A stretch of DNA of 11,179 nt from a bacterium (GTDB lineage Bacteria; Atribacterota; JS1; SB-45; 34-128): NCBI GenBank assembly GCA_018894595.1, contig JAHIPN010000376.1, forward strand, positions 1-11,179, in the 5' to 3' direction. Shown piece after piece: positions 1 to 7,637 of this stretch (positions within the stretch are counted from its first letter, which is position 1; every line of letters starts with the position of its first letter). A program made the position numbers and the translations under genes. Under the pieces are notes generated by a model. That model made no database searches, had not been told where the DNA came from, and worked only from the letters and a program-made list of their open reading frames with translations.

Positions 1-498
1 GAAAGAGGAACGGCTCTTTTGGTACTTAGCAAATCATCTTCCAGAGCTTCTTTCATAATAGCTAAATTTTTAGCAGCGGTAGTAATTCTTATAATTTCCC
101 TGCTTATTGCTTATGCCGGGTGTCTGTTTTATACGATTATTTTATTCCCGGACGTATCTTTTGCTCTGTCTTTACAGGCTGCCTTGCTTTTTTTAATATT
201 TTCTATTTACATTTTAAGTGTTACTATAGGAATTAGTGCAATTGTAAAAAGCCAAATAGTTGCAGGCGTAGTCACTTTAGGTATTTATTTTATCAGTTCC
301 ATGTTTTCACTCTTTAATAATAGATTGGGTTATTATTCACCCGGAAGACTACTCAAGTATCAGAGTGAGATTTTAAACGGTACTGTTGATTTATCCGATG
401 TTTTTTTAACAAGTGCTGTCACTATCATTATTAGCCTGGCTTTCCTTTTTCTTGGTATAGTGATATTTAATAAACGTGAATTTTATTCTAATAATTGA
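1..498 (+). CDS. ABC-2 family transporter permease, C-terminal part (module A)
   Basis: The reading frame is open from base 1, so the gene begins upstream of the window and only its last 165 residues are seen. It starts with an ERGT motif followed by LSKSSSR and an AKF segment. This matches the cytoplasmic coupling-helix region of ABC-2 permeases (typically E-R-G-T-L-x-x-L-L-S-K-P-x-S-R), which precedes a membrane helix. About four hydrophobic stretches follow, near residues 24-45, 54-80, 83-99 and 137-153, and the protein ends in a short basic tail with IFNKREF. The product should be a membrane subunit of an exporter whose ATPase is probably encoded just upstream. A TTG at 19 is not a credible start because the conserved motif already begins at base 1. 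The gap to the next gene is about 140 nt, so it is probably the last gene of its own unit. The substrate is unknown. Confidence 0.85.
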   Translation, partial: ERGTALLVLSKSSSRASFIIAKFLAAVVILIISLLIAYAGCLFYTIILFPDVSFALSLQAALLFLIFSIYILSVTIGISAIVKSQIVAGVVTLGIYFISSMFSLFNNRLGYYSPGRLLKYQSEILNGTVDLSDVFLTSAVTIIISLAFLFLGIVIFNKREFYSNN

Positions 499-640
499 TT
501 ATAGACCTCGTATTCTTTTGATTTGTCGAGAGTAGTTACAATGAATTTCCCCCAAAAAGAGGATTTTTGAAACCTTTGTCGTATATGAATATGCAAGGAT
601 AGCTAAAGTATTTGGGCATTTAAAAGGAAGGAGAATGTAT

Positions 641-1342
641 ATGGGAAAAACTTATAACAGAGAAAGAGCCATTTCTCTCAAAGCTATTTCAAAGTCAATA
701 GGGATAAAGAGGATCTTACAAAATGTTTCATTCAATGTGTTTTTGGATGAGATTCTTGCATTAATAGGACCAAATGGAGCAGGGAAAACTACAACAATAA
801 GATGTATTACAGGGATCTTTAATATCGATTCAGGCGAAATTGATAAAAAAAGCTCCTTGAGAACTTCTGTAATGGGTGAAAAAGACTACCTCTGGGAAAA
901 GTTTACAGGTTTTGAAAACATAAAACTGTATTACAAATACTTTGGGGGAAAATTGGAGAAGGAGAAGATTGATTACTATGCAGAAAAGCTTGGTCTTTTA
1001 GAATTTTTGCCCAAAAAGGTTCATACCTATTCAAAAGGCACTAAGAGAAAATTTTCTTTCCTGCTTTCATTACTACCTGATCCTGAACTTTTAATCCTTG
1101 ATGAACCAATAACTGGTCTTGACCCCATTTCAAGGAGAAATATGAGGGAGTTGATATTTGAATTAAATAAAAATGGGAAAGGCGTTCTATTGACATCTCA
1201 TGACCTTGCAGAAGTTGAGAAACTTGCAGATAGATTTGTTTTAATAAAGGATGGTAAAATCATTACAGATGATTTGATAGGGGAAGCCCTTTCAAAGTAT
1301 AAAACTCTTGAAGATTTATTTTTTGACATGGCGGGGAGGTGA
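641..1342 (+). CDS. ABC transporter ATP-binding protein (module B)
   Basis: This 233-residue NatA/CcmA-like ATPase powers the permease encoded directly after it. Walker A (GPNGAGKTT) is at residues 43-51, Walker B (LLILDEP) at 150-156, a D-loop GLDP follows at 159-162, and the H-loop His is at 187 in TSHD. Two motifs are off-consensus. The signature is YSKGTKRK (130-137) instead of an SGGMKQR-type motif, and the Q-loop region reads SVMGEKD without a Gln. It is short for the family, with little between Walker A and the Q-loop and no C-terminal extension. The start at 641 is chosen because AAGGAAGGAG ends 7 nt before it. An in-frame ATG at 635 would sit against that site. A weak promoter (TTGAAA at 567, TATGCA at 590, 17-nt spacer) lies upstream. 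The stop overlaps the ribosome binding site of the permease, so the two are coupled. The fold is certain and the substrate unknown. Confidence 0.93.
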   Translation: MGKTYNRERAISLKAISKSIGIKRILQNVSFNVFLDEILALIGPNGAGKTTTIRCITGIFNIDSGEIDKKSSLRTSVMGEKDYLWEKFTGFENIKLYYKYFGGKLEKEKIDYYAEKLGLLEFLPKKVHTYSKGTKRKFSFLLSLLPDPELLILDEPITGLDPISRRNMRELIFELNKNGKGVLLTSHDLAEVEKLADRFVLIKDGKIITDDLIGEALSKYKTLEDLFFDMAGR

Positions 1343-1347
1343 TTGGA

Positions 1348-2043
1348 ATGCTTAAGGAATTAAAATACAATCTTGAGATGACTTTTAGGAGCCTTGCTTT
1401 TTACTTGGAGACGGTCGTTATAATTAGTCTTATTACTTTTGTTCTTTTTCAAATGTTTGGGAATGGGGAATTATCTCAACTTCTCAAATCAAACATTTAT
1501 ATCCAAAGGATGTTCCTTATGATAGGTCTTAGTATAGTAGTAATAGGTATTTATTTTGCTTTACAAGATACTCTTTTACTTGAAAAAAGTAGTGGGAGAC
1601 TTGAGCTTCTGCTCTCAAATGGCTTTAGGCCACAAAGATATTGGTTTAGCTCAACAATTGCAGCATGGATAGTTGCAGAGATTATATTAATCTTTGTTTT
1701 TTTGGACTTTTGCATTTTCAGGGTCTTTTTCTTTTCAAATGTTCCAATCTTTGGGTTAATTAAGAACTTTTTGTATCTTTCTTTTGTAAACATCGGTGTT
1801 TCAAGTTTTTTATGTGCGCTAGTTTTAAAAATTCGAAGAATTGGCATAGTAAGAGTCTTACTCTTTCTAAGTTTCTATCTTATCTGTTTTGGTGGAAACT
1901 ATCTTGTTGGAAAGATTCCCCCTGACCGTGGGTCTATGTTAGTTTTGGGAGTTCTTGGTATTGGTGTAGCACTCTTTATTCTTGGAATTTTGATTGGAAG
2001 AAAACTTGATAGTGAAACCATAGTATTGACAATTCCGGGATAA
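1348..2043 (+). CDS. ABC-2 type permease, six-helix (module B)
   Basis: This 231-residue integral membrane protein pairs with the preceding ATPase. Hydrophobic stretches lie near residues 19-37, 55-73, 103-125, 138-160, 167-186 and 197-217, as expected for a six-helix ABC-2 permease. The cytoplasmic segment at 77-102 (LLLEKSSGRLELLLSNGF, then PQRYWFSS) corresponds to the conserved E-x-x-x-G-x-L-E-L-L-L-S coupling region that contacts the ATPase. The ATG at 1348 is preferred because GGGGAGG ends 8 nt upstream. A GTG at 1339 is in frame but overlaps that site and the stop of the ATPase gene. No periplasmic domain or other fused domain is present. The protein probably homodimerises to form an exporter. 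The next 40 nt hold no terminator, and a transposase remnant begins at about 2084. Confidence 0.88.
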   Translation: MLKELKYNLEMTFRSLAFYLETVVIISLITFVLFQMFGNGELSQLLKSNIYIQRMFLMIGLSIVVIGIYFALQDTLLLEKSSGRLELLLSNGFRPQRYWFSSTIAAWIVAEIILIFVFLDFCIFRVFFFSNVPIFGLIKNFLYLSFVNIGVSSFLCALVLKIRRIGIVRVLLFLSFYLICFGGNYLVGKIPPDRGSMLVLGVLGIGVALFILGILIGRKLDSETIVLTIPG

Positions 2044-2083
2044 GATGGCAGTTTAAATTGAAGGTAATAGAATTTTCGAATAA

Positions 2084-2350
2084 TTGTTACTAAGCTTTTA
2101 TCAGATAGACAATCAAGATGACCCCTTGGGAACAAATAAGCTTTTTGATTATATTGAGCAAGAACCAAAAAGCTGGAAGGAGTTTATAGAGGCACCTGAT
2201 AATCTCGATGAAATGAAAGGGATCAGGGAAAAGACCAGAACAGGCCGGCCTCTTGGAACGAATGATTTTATAGAAAGACTTGAGGGGCAGCTTAAGAGAC
2301 TTTTTAAGTTAAAGCCGAAAGGAAGGCCTAAGAAGAAAGTTGATAGATAG
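2084..2350 (+). pseudogene. C-terminal remnant of a REP-associated tyrosine (IS200-like) transposase
   Basis: About 88 codons remain of a Y1-type transposase of the RAYT group, which move or maintain short palindromic repeats. The recognisable part is the C-terminal tail: a DDPLG segment, then WKEF, then TRTGRPLG, a DFIERLE helix, and a basic end with KPKGRPKKK. This matches the usual end of these proteins. The catalytic His-x-His and Tyr motifs lie in the missing N-terminal part. The only in-frame start is a TTG at 2084 without a ribosome binding site, and an in-frame stop lies just before it, so the fragment should be inactive. It ends directly before a block with repeated TCTGTCCCTATTATATT, a type of repeat often found beside such genes. 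It is a relic of an insertion between modules B and C. Confidence 0.8.
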
Positions 2351-2351
2351 G

Positions 2352-2572
2352 TGTCTGTCCCTATTATATTTCTGTCCCTATTATATTTTTTTATATTTTA
2401 AAATATAATAAATATATTATATAAATAGTTAATAGAAAAATAAAATATTTACTGCTGTATTTTTATGCTCAAATTCTTTAGCTAAGTAATGGTTAGAAAT
2501 AGCCGTAATTATAATTTTATTAGTACAGATAAACCTATGTTAGGCTTTGAATTTTTTGAATAGTGACAGACA
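2352..2572. repeat. Repeat debris beside the transposase remnant: tandem 17-mer, palindrome and terminal inverted repeats
   Basis: TCTGTCCCTATTATATT occurs twice in direct tandem at 2354-2370 and 2371-2387. TGTCTGTCCCTATT at 2352-2365 is matched in inverted orientation by AATAGTGACAGACA at 2559-2572 (13 of 14 bases). A perfect 18-nt AT-only palindrome lies at 2391-2408. The interior is very AT-rich and has no gene. The pattern resembles a palindromic element mobilised by RAYT transposases, with the 221-nt interval either a small non-autonomous element or two separate repeat copies. No clear promoter for module C could be found here. Confidence 0.55.
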
Positions 2573-2638
2573 ATTCTAAATGAAGAAAGATAAAAGGACC
2601 CAGAATCATATTAACAAATCTAAAGAGGTGTGTGGAAA

Positions 2639-3481
2639 ATGATCGAAGTAAAAGGATTGACCAAAAGGTATGGAGAACTATTAGCAGTTGATAGTATCTC
2701 TTTTAATATTAAAAAGGGCGAAATCTTTGGATTCTTGGGTCCTAATGGAGCAGGTAAGACAACAACCATCAAAATTCTGACTGGTGAACTTGAGCCTACT
2801 GATGGTGATGTAAAAGTAGCTGGTTTTAACCCTGTTAGCGACAGAAAAAACTTGCATAAAATCATCGGTGTTGTGCCAGAGGTGCAGAACCTGTATGAAA
2901 GAATGACCGCTAAGGAGAACCTTACCTTTTTTGCCAAACTCTATGATATTAACCATAAAAGGGTTGATGAACTTTTGGAGCAGTTTGATCTCCAGGAATG
3001 GGCGAATGAAAAGGTTAAAAACTTCTCTTTAGGAATGAAACAGAGGCTTCTTTTAGCAAGGGGGCTTCTTCCAAAGCCAGATATCCTTTTTCTGGATGAG
3101 CCGACAAAGGGACTCGATCCATACACCGCCAGATATATTAGGAGCATAATTAGAGAAGTAAATAAAAAGGGGGCAACGATCTTTCTTACTACCCATTATA
3201 TGGAAGAAGCTGATGAGCTCAGCGACAGGGTTGTAATTATCGACAAAGGCAAAATTATTGCCTGTGACAACCCAGAGAATCTAAAAAGAAGTCAAGATAA
3301 AGGGACAATTAAGATAACGCTGAAAGATCCGATGGAGGAACGGCAATTTTCACTATCAGATAATCAGACAGGGAATAGAATAAAGGAGCTTCTTCAAAGT
3401 GGAAGGCTTTTATCTATGGAAACAGAGAAAGCCACACTAGAAGATGTGTTTATAAACCTTACTGGGAAAAAGTTAACATGA
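2639..3481 (+). CDS. ABC transporter ATP-binding protein (module C)
   Basis: This 280-residue ATPase of the NatA/CcmA type has a complete motif set. Walker A (GPNGAGKTT) is at 34-42, the Q-loop region reads VVPEVQNLYERMT at 78-90 with Glu where Gln is usual, the signature FSLGMKQR is at 129-136, Walker B (ILFLDEP) at 149-155, GLDP at 158-161 and the H-loop His at 186. A C-terminal extension of about 60 residues (from about 222) ends in TLEDVFINLTGKK, typical of drug- or Na+-export type ATPases that pair with a permease carrying a large outer domain. ATG 2639 is chosen because AAGAGG lies about 8 nt upstream and the protein then begins MIEVKGLTKRYG, the usual family start. An in-frame GTG at 2630 overlaps the binding site. 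Its last codons overlap the permease start by 4 nt (ATGA), indicating translational coupling. Confidence 0.95.
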   Translation: MIEVKGLTKRYGELLAVDSISFNIKKGEIFGFLGPNGAGKTTTIKILTGELEPTDGDVKVAGFNPVSDRKNLHKIIGVVPEVQNLYERMTAKENLTFFAKLYDINHKRVDELLEQFDLQEWANEKVKNFSLGMKQRLLLARGLLPKPDILFLDEPTKGLDPYTARYIRSIIREVNKKGATIFLTTHYMEEADELSDRVVIIDKGKIIACDNPENLKRSQDKGTIKITLKDPMEERQFSLSDNQTGNRIKELLQSGRLLSMETEKATLEDVFINLTGKKLT

Positions 3482-4512
3482 AAAAAATAGCCGCTATTTT
3501 CCAAAAAGACCTCAAGGACGGATTGCGAAATTGGGAGATCTTATTTGTTGTTCTTGTACCGATAGTATTATCAGTATTTTTCAATATTGCCCTTTCACCA
3601 AAAGGCTTATCTCCTCCCAAGGTTGTTGTGTTTTGCAATGACGAGGAAGTGAAAACCATATTGTTAAATATTGAAAACTTTAAAAATATTAAATTCTCCC
3701 AAAATTGGGATGAAGCTATTTCCATGGTGGAGAAAGGGAAAGTTCATGGAGCATTTCAGCTACCAGATGATTTTATCAGAAAGTTAACTGCACAGGAGAA
3801 ATTCGAGATAGATGTGGTCCTGGATGGAGCAGCTCCTGTCAAAACGGCTATTATTCGAGCTATGTTAAAGAGTTTCATAGATAAATATTCCGCGGTCGTC
3901 TCACCTGTTAAGTTAAATGTCAAAGAATTGAGAGTAATTACAGCAAAGCAAAAGATGTTGGATCTCTGGCTGCAATTGACAATTATTTTGATCGGGGTTT
4001 CAGTTATTCCTATAAGTCTGGGAGAAGAGAAGGAAAAGAAAACGCTAGATGCAGTACTGCTCACACCCATATCAGAGTGTGAGATCATTTTGTCAAAGGG
4101 AATTTGGGGCTCTTTTCTAATTCTAATAGTTGCGATTGTGCTCCTTTTGCTTAACGATGGACTTACAGGCAATAATGGACTATTGATAGTCATTCTCTTG
4201 CTCGGAATTTTTTCCATTGTTGGTATCGGGTTATTTATCTCAATTTTTTCACCAACACAATCTACTGCCTCTATTGTAAGTACTCTTGTAATGATGATTT
4301 TAGTTGTTTCGGCCCAGGCAGCGGATTTTAGCGATCCTATAAAAAGATTTGTCTGGGTTCTGCCTGGATATCAAATTCTTGATGGAATTCGCAAGGCGAT
4401 TTTTTTCAAATCGGGATTTACTGATGCCTGGGTGAATTTTCTTGTTCTTTTTGGTTGGACAGTGGTCTTCCTCTGGATTAACATTTATGCGTTGAAAAGG
4501 CAAAAATTATGA
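3478..4512 (+). CDS. ABC-2 type permease with large extracytoplasmic domain (module C)
   Basis: This 344-residue membrane subunit has the architecture of NatB/YhgE-like ABC-2 exporters. One helix (residues 20-39) is followed by an outer domain of about 120 residues (41-162), and then by helices near 163-182, 206-226, 235-257, 265-282 and 318-339. The cytoplasmic segment EEKEKKTLDAVLLTPIS at 183-199 is the conserved coupling motif of the family. The outer domain contains an LDGAAP stretch (115-120) typical of this fold. The gene overlaps the ATPase by ATGA, so the two form one unit and should make an exporter, possibly as a homodimer. Na+, drug or peptide export are all possible and none is shown by the sequence. 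A 66-nt palindromic repeat starts 25 nt after the stop and could act as the transcript end. Confidence 0.93.
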   Translation: MKKIAAIFQKDLKDGLRNWEILFVVLVPIVLSVFFNIALSPKGLSPPKVVVFCNDEEVKTILLNIENFKNIKFSQNWDEAISMVEKGKVHGAFQLPDDFIRKLTAQEKFEIDVVLDGAAPVKTAIIRAMLKSFIDKYSAVVSPVKLNVKELRVITAKQKMLDLWLQLTIILIGVSVIPISLGEEKEKKTLDAVLLTPISECEIILSKGIWGSFLILIVAIVLLLLNDGLTGNNGLLIVILLLGIFSIVGIGLFISIFSPTQSTASIVSTLVMMILVVSAQAADFSDPIKRFVWVLPGYQILDGIRKAIFFKSGFTDAWVNFLVLFGWTVVFLWINIYALKRQKL

Positions 4513-4536
4513 AATCAAAGAAAAGTGAAAGGAAAT

Positions 4537-4602
4537 GGGGTCAAATCTTTATTCTTGACAGTATACATTAAACTATTTTGTCAACAATAAAGATTTGACC
4601 CC
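4537..4602. repeat. 66-nt palindromic repeat (REP/MITE-like) with 24-nt arms
   Basis: The left arm at 4537-4560 begins GGGGTCAAATCTTTATT. The right arm at 4579-4602 is its inverted copy, ending AATAAAGATTTGACCCC. The arms match in 23 of 24 bases and are separated by an 18-nt AT-rich spacer. It has no coding capacity. Palindromes ending in GGGGTCA and TGACCCC are a known style of repeat mobilised by RAYT transposases, and a remnant of such a transposase lies at 2084-2350. Transcribed, it would form a long stable stem after the module C permease, but no U-tract follows, so a normal intrinsic terminator is not supported. Confidence 0.8.
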
Positions 4603-4736
4603 AAGAATTCCAAGAATTCATTCCTTTTTTAAGCATACGGTGGGGAAAGAAAAGATATATGCGCTGTCCAAAATGCCATAGGTTCTCTTGGTTTAATATA
4701 TGGGACACAAGAATCAAAAGAATAAAGAATAAATAA
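4599..4736 (+). pseudogene. 5'-truncated copy of the small zinc-ribbon gene
   Basis: The frame is open from 4599 to a TAA at 4734-4736. It encodes the last 36 or so residues of the protein encoded intact at 7892-8071, including the C-terminal CPKC motif and the SWFNIW segment. The start codon and the first CxxC pair are missing, and the palindromic repeat abuts the remaining piece. The residues just before the conserved part read PQEFQEFIPF, partly echoing the NQEF of the intact copy. A 9-nt tandem duplication (CCAAGAATT, 4601-4618) marks the junction. Without its first metal-binding knuckle and a start it should be non-functional. The 109/111 nucleotide match to the intact copy implies recent duplication or transfer. 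Confidence 0.75.
4624..4734 (+). repeat. Direct repeat, left copy (111 bp)
   Basis: This stretch matches 7959-8069 in 109 of 111 bases in the same orientation. Both substitutions lie near its left end (AAGCATACGG against AAGTATAAGG). Similarity stops abruptly on both sides. The two copies enclose the leader and whole of module D. Confidence 0.92.
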
Positions 4737-4819
4737 GCGATGGTTTTTAAATACTTTGTTAGTGTAAGCTTTAGTGGGGTAGTAAGAAAGAGAAAAGAAT
4801 AGTAGCCGTAGATTAAGGC

Positions 4820-4849
4820 TTGACAATTTTCGAGGAATTGGTATATTAT
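4820..4849 (+). promoter_or_regulatory. Sigma-A/sigma-70-type promoter for module D
   Basis: A perfect -35 box TTGACA is at 4820-4825. It is followed by TATATT at 4842-4847 (16-nt spacer) or, overlapping, TATTAT at 4844-4849 (18-nt spacer). It points toward the module D ATPase gene and would give a leader of about 270 nt. No other gene lies between. It is the best promoter match seen in the window. Confidence 0.6.
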
Positions 4850-5125
4850 TATTACGGAATGATTCAAAAACAATGATTAGGAAAGCGATCTTAAGGACAA
4901 TACTCATACCCTAATTTTTTGGGCATTATAAGTTGCAGAGATGATGAATGCAGTAATAAGCCACTTACTGTGTAATTAAAAGCACCGATAGCGGATGGCG
5001 GAGCAAGCTGGGTGGAGATAAATAATGGAATACCATGGGATTAAAGAATCGGCGTTTTTGGTCTCGCTGTAGCTATTTTACAGCCAAAAGAAAATCGCTA
5101 TCTGAATGGTGGTAAGGGGTAAAAA
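4850..5125 (+). other. Long non-coding leader of module D, possibly structured
   Basis: No gene is visible here. Several local stems can be drawn. CCCTAA pairs with TTTGGG near 4909-4923. ATGCAGTAA at 4948-4956 can pair with the segment ending 4973, with an 8-nt loop and two wobble pairs. GCTGTA pairs with TACAGC near 5075-5093. A longer-range pairing of CCGAT near 4985 with ATCGG near 5048 is directly followed by CGTTTTTGG. This last pairing could be an attenuator-like stem with a T-run. I could not match the region to a known riboswitch or T-box. A short open stretch encoding ADGGASWVEINNGIPWD (about 4990-5040) has no start or binding site and may be a gene remnant. AAGGGGT at 5114-5120 is the ribosome binding site of the next gene. 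Confidence 0.35.
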
Positions 5126-5989
5126 ATGATATTGCAGACCTCTGGTCTTACTAAAATCTATAGAGGCAATGTGATTGGTATTCAAGACTTGAGTCTGGAA
5201 ATTGGCAAAGGTGTTTTTGGCCTTTTGGGACCTAACGGTGCAGGTAAGACGACACTTATGCGCATATTAGCTACAGTCATGAAGCCTACCTCTGGTCGTG
5301 CAAGCTTTGATGGCCATGACATATGTGCTCAGCCCAAAGAGATACGGCAGGTTCTAGGCTACTTGCCACAGGATTTCGGCGTATATCCTATGCTTACTGC
5401 ATACGAGTTCCTCTACTATCTGGCTTCTTTGAAAGGCATTAAGGGCACACAAAGAGAACATAGGGTAAGAGAAGTACTAGAGCTGGTAGACCTTGTCGAG
5501 GTTGCAAATCGTAAGCTGGGTACCTATTCCGGTGGTATGAAACAGCGTGTGGGCATCGCACAAGTACTATTGAACGATCCTAAGCTGCTCATTATTGACG
5601 AGCCTACTGCCGGGCTTGATCCGGTAGAACGCATCAAGTTTAGAAATCTGTTGAACAACTTAGGCGAAGATAGAATCGTCATGATTTCCACACATATCGT
5701 CTTCGACATAGAGGTGGCGGCAACAGACCTAGCTTTGATTAAAAATGGTAAATTGTTAGTGCACACAAGACCAGTTGAGCTGCTCAACGAGCTGAGAGGA
5801 AAAGTATGGGTGCTTACCACAGATGATGCAGGCTGTCAAAAGCTACAGGCACAATATATCATTTCTTCTACTACTCGTCATGCAGAGGGCATTGAACTCA
5901 GGGTAATTGCAGAGAATAATCCCGGCTATAATGCCACATCTGTAGAGCCCAATCTGGAGGATGCATATCTTTATTACATCAGCAACTAA
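5126..5989 (+). CDS. ABC transporter ATP-binding protein, first of module D
   Basis: This 287-residue ATPase has canonical motifs throughout. Walker A (GPNGAGKTT) is at 35-43, the Q-loop Gln at 82 in YLPQDFGVYPMLT, the signature YSGGMKQR at 134-141, Walker B (LLIIDEP) at 154-160, GLDP at 163-166 and the H-loop His at 190. A C-terminal extension of about 65 residues ends PNLEDAYLYYISN, a common end for ATPases of ABC-2 exporters. AAGGGGT lies 5 nt before the ATG. The gene is visibly richer in G+C than the flanking modules (29 of 60 bases at 5461-5520), suggesting a different origin. It shares a 35-nt identical stretch over Walker A with the truncated second ATPase of the module (5216-5250 and 7754-7788). 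It should energise the two permeases that follow, 78 nt downstream. Confidence 0.95.
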   Translation: MILQTSGLTKIYRGNVIGIQDLSLEIGKGVFGLLGPNGAGKTTLMRILATVMKPTSGRASFDGHDICAQPKEIRQVLGYLPQDFGVYPMLTAYEFLYYLASLKGIKGTQREHRVREVLELVDLVEVANRKLGTYSGGMKQRVGIAQVLLNDPKLLIIDEPTAGLDPVERIKFRNLLNNLGEDRIVMISTHIVFDIEVAATDLALIKNGKLLVHTRPVELLNELRGKVWVLTTDDAGCQKLQAQYIISSTTRHAEGIELRVIAENNPGYNATSVEPNLEDAYLYYISN

Positions 5990-6067
5990 AAGGCAGTAGA
6001 TAGAATATTATATAATTCACTCTTTAGGGCTTCATGGAGTTAACCGGGTAAAAGGGATTGATAGTTT

Positions 6068-6952
6068 ATGTGGATAGTTATTAGATATGAGCTAAAAATG
6101 CAACTGAGAAAAATCGGATATTGGGCTGCTTTTTTATTAATCATACTTACCTGTATTTACTCTATTCCAACACGTGGTTCAGGCTATGCCGTAGTAGCAG
6201 TAGGCTTAAAAGGTGCAGTTTACGACTCAAGATTTGTAGGTGCTGTAGTAGCTGTAGTTTCTGCATTTCTACTGGGACTCGTTGGGTTTTACCTGGTGGG
6301 TGATATGTTAAGAAAGGATGAACGATGGCGGGTAGCACCTGTGTTGATGTCTACGCCTATAAACAATACACAATATATATTGGGCAAGTATTTTGGCAAC
6401 TTATTATCATTAATGCTGATAATAATAGCAGCCATTGTGACTGCTATTATTATGCAGGTAGTCCGTGGCGAAGCGCCTTTTCAGGCAATATCGCTACTTA
6501 TGCCATTTCTAATTTTCACCACAATTGCCATAATCTTTGTATCCAGCCTGGCATTAATCTTAGGTGCTCTAGGCTGGACTGGTGTGGGGACAAGCATACT
6601 TTATGGCCTTTACTGGTTCTTTATAGGTAATATGATACCTGGTGGTTCAGTTGGTAGAATATGGGGAAAAACGCCTACTGATTGGCTGGACTATATAGGC
6701 GGCTCTCTTATACATAATATTTCACTTGCTATAACAAAAAGATATGCTTTCATCTATATTCGGCCTGAGCTACGAGAGCAGACAAAAGCAGAGCTTTATC
6801 ACTGGCCAGGGATACAGCTCACTGGGCTCATAACCTACCAGAGGCTTATGTATGTTGTATTGGCTCTTGTACTGATATTCTTTAGTATCAAGATTTTCAA
6901 GCGATTCGATCCCGCACCTGAGAAACGGATTCATAATAAGGCAAGGCTTTAG
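6068..6952 (+). CDS. ABC-2 type permease, first of module D
   Basis: This 294-residue membrane protein has hydrophobic stretches near residues 17-33, 56-78, 110-131, 141-163, 166-189 and 258-277. The cytoplasmic segment RKDERWRVAPVLMSTPIN (82-99) followed by YILGKYFGN is the coupling motif of the NosY/ABC-2 group. A hydrophilic stretch of about 65 residues (195-257) before the final helix, including WGKTPTDW and YHWPGIQLTG, is probably exposed outside the membrane. The ribosome binding site is weak (AAAGGGA, roughly 10 nt before the ATG), so expression may depend on coupling to the upstream gene. It probably forms a heterodimer with the next gene product, because the module has two permeases and originally two ATPases. 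The substrate is unknown. Confidence 0.88.
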   Translation: MWIVIRYELKMQLRKIGYWAAFLLIILTCIYSIPTRGSGYAVVAVGLKGAVYDSRFVGAVVAVVSAFLLGLVGFYLVGDMLRKDERWRVAPVLMSTPINNTQYILGKYFGNLLSLMLIIIAAIVTAIIMQVVRGEAPFQAISLLMPFLIFTTIAIIFVSSLALILGALGWTGVGTSILYGLYWFFIGNMIPGGSVGRIWGKTPTDWLDYIGGSLIHNISLAITKRYAFIYIRPELREQTKAELYHWPGIQLTGLITYQRLMYVVLALVLIFFSIKIFKRFDPAPEKRIHNKARL

Positions 6953-6995
6953 TCTTGCCAAGAAAGAGTATAATAAACCGTAGAAGTGAGATAAG

Positions 6996-7637
6996 ATGAG
7001 AGTATTTACTATAATGTATAAGTTTCTGTGGCGTCAAAGCTTTTTAGTCGTAGGTACGCTTATAATTGTCTCCATACCTCTCACTGTTTATACCACTGGA
7101 GTACCTGATATCTTCAAGGTGACTTTTCTTGTCGAGTTAGTTATACCTCTACTTGTAGGCTTAACTACTGCCCACCTTGTGTTGATAGACCGAGAGTTGG
7201 ATACAGCTGAAATAGTTTATACCACCTCTATTTCGCGGTTATGGTTGCTTATAAGCCGCGCTGGGACTATGTTATGTATTAACCTCATCTTGGGTCTATT
7301 ACTCATTATGGTGCTGTGGATAATATATCCGCAGTTCAACATAATAAATATGTGGACTACCTTTGTAGCACCGTTAGTATTCTTATCTGCTATTAGCCTT
7401 ACTACTGCTAACATAACGAGAAATATCTCTGTTGGATATATATTCCCGCTAATTCTGGTAACTTCTGAGTTGTATTTACGTGATATAATTCCTAAAAATA
7501 TATATTTGTTTTATAAACTATTTGCATTAGCTCCTGATGGTTTTCTGCTAAACAGGCTTTGCCTGATAGCCATTGGGATAGCATTATTTGCTTTGAACTG
7601 GCTGATACTGGAGAAGACCAGATGGGTAATACTATGA
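6996..7637 (+). CDS. ABC-2 type permease, second of module D
   Basis: This 213-residue protein has six predicted hydrophobic segments, near residues 14-33, 42-62, 90-110, 118-137, 146-160 and 184-203. The segment [19 protein letters not shown] after the second helix occupies the position of the ABC-2 coupling motif, although it is diverged. It is shorter than its neighbour (294 residues) because it lacks a loop before the last helix. It starts 43 nt after the previous stop with only a weak binding site (GTGAGATAAG before ATG). Its stop TGA at 7635-7637 overlaps the first codons of the second ATPase, so the two were built as a coupled pair. It is likely the partner membrane subunit of a heterodimeric exporter. 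Whether it functions now depends on whether the first ATPase of the module can serve it alone. Confidence 0.82.
   Translation: MRVFTIMYKFLWRQSFLVVGTLIIVSIPLTVYTTGVPDIFKVTFLVELVIPLLVGLTTAHLVLIDRELDTAEIVYTTSISRLWLLISRAGTMLCINLILGLLLIMVLWIIYPQFNIINMWTTFVAPLVFLSAISLTTANITRNISVGYIFPLILVTSELYLRDIIPKNIYLFYKLFALAPDGFLLNRLCLIAIGIALFALNWLILEKTRWVIL

Noticed and set aside
4568..4907. Overlapping open frames of 92-101 codons on the minus strand
   Set aside because: They are antisense to the zinc-ribbon remnant, its palindrome and the AT-rich leader. They have no ribosome binding site and no recognisable motif.
4978..5045. Short frame encoding ADGGASWVEINNGIPWD as a possible gene
   Set aside because: No start codon or binding site in frame, and it is closed by stops on both sides. 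Kept only as a possible remnant inside the leader.
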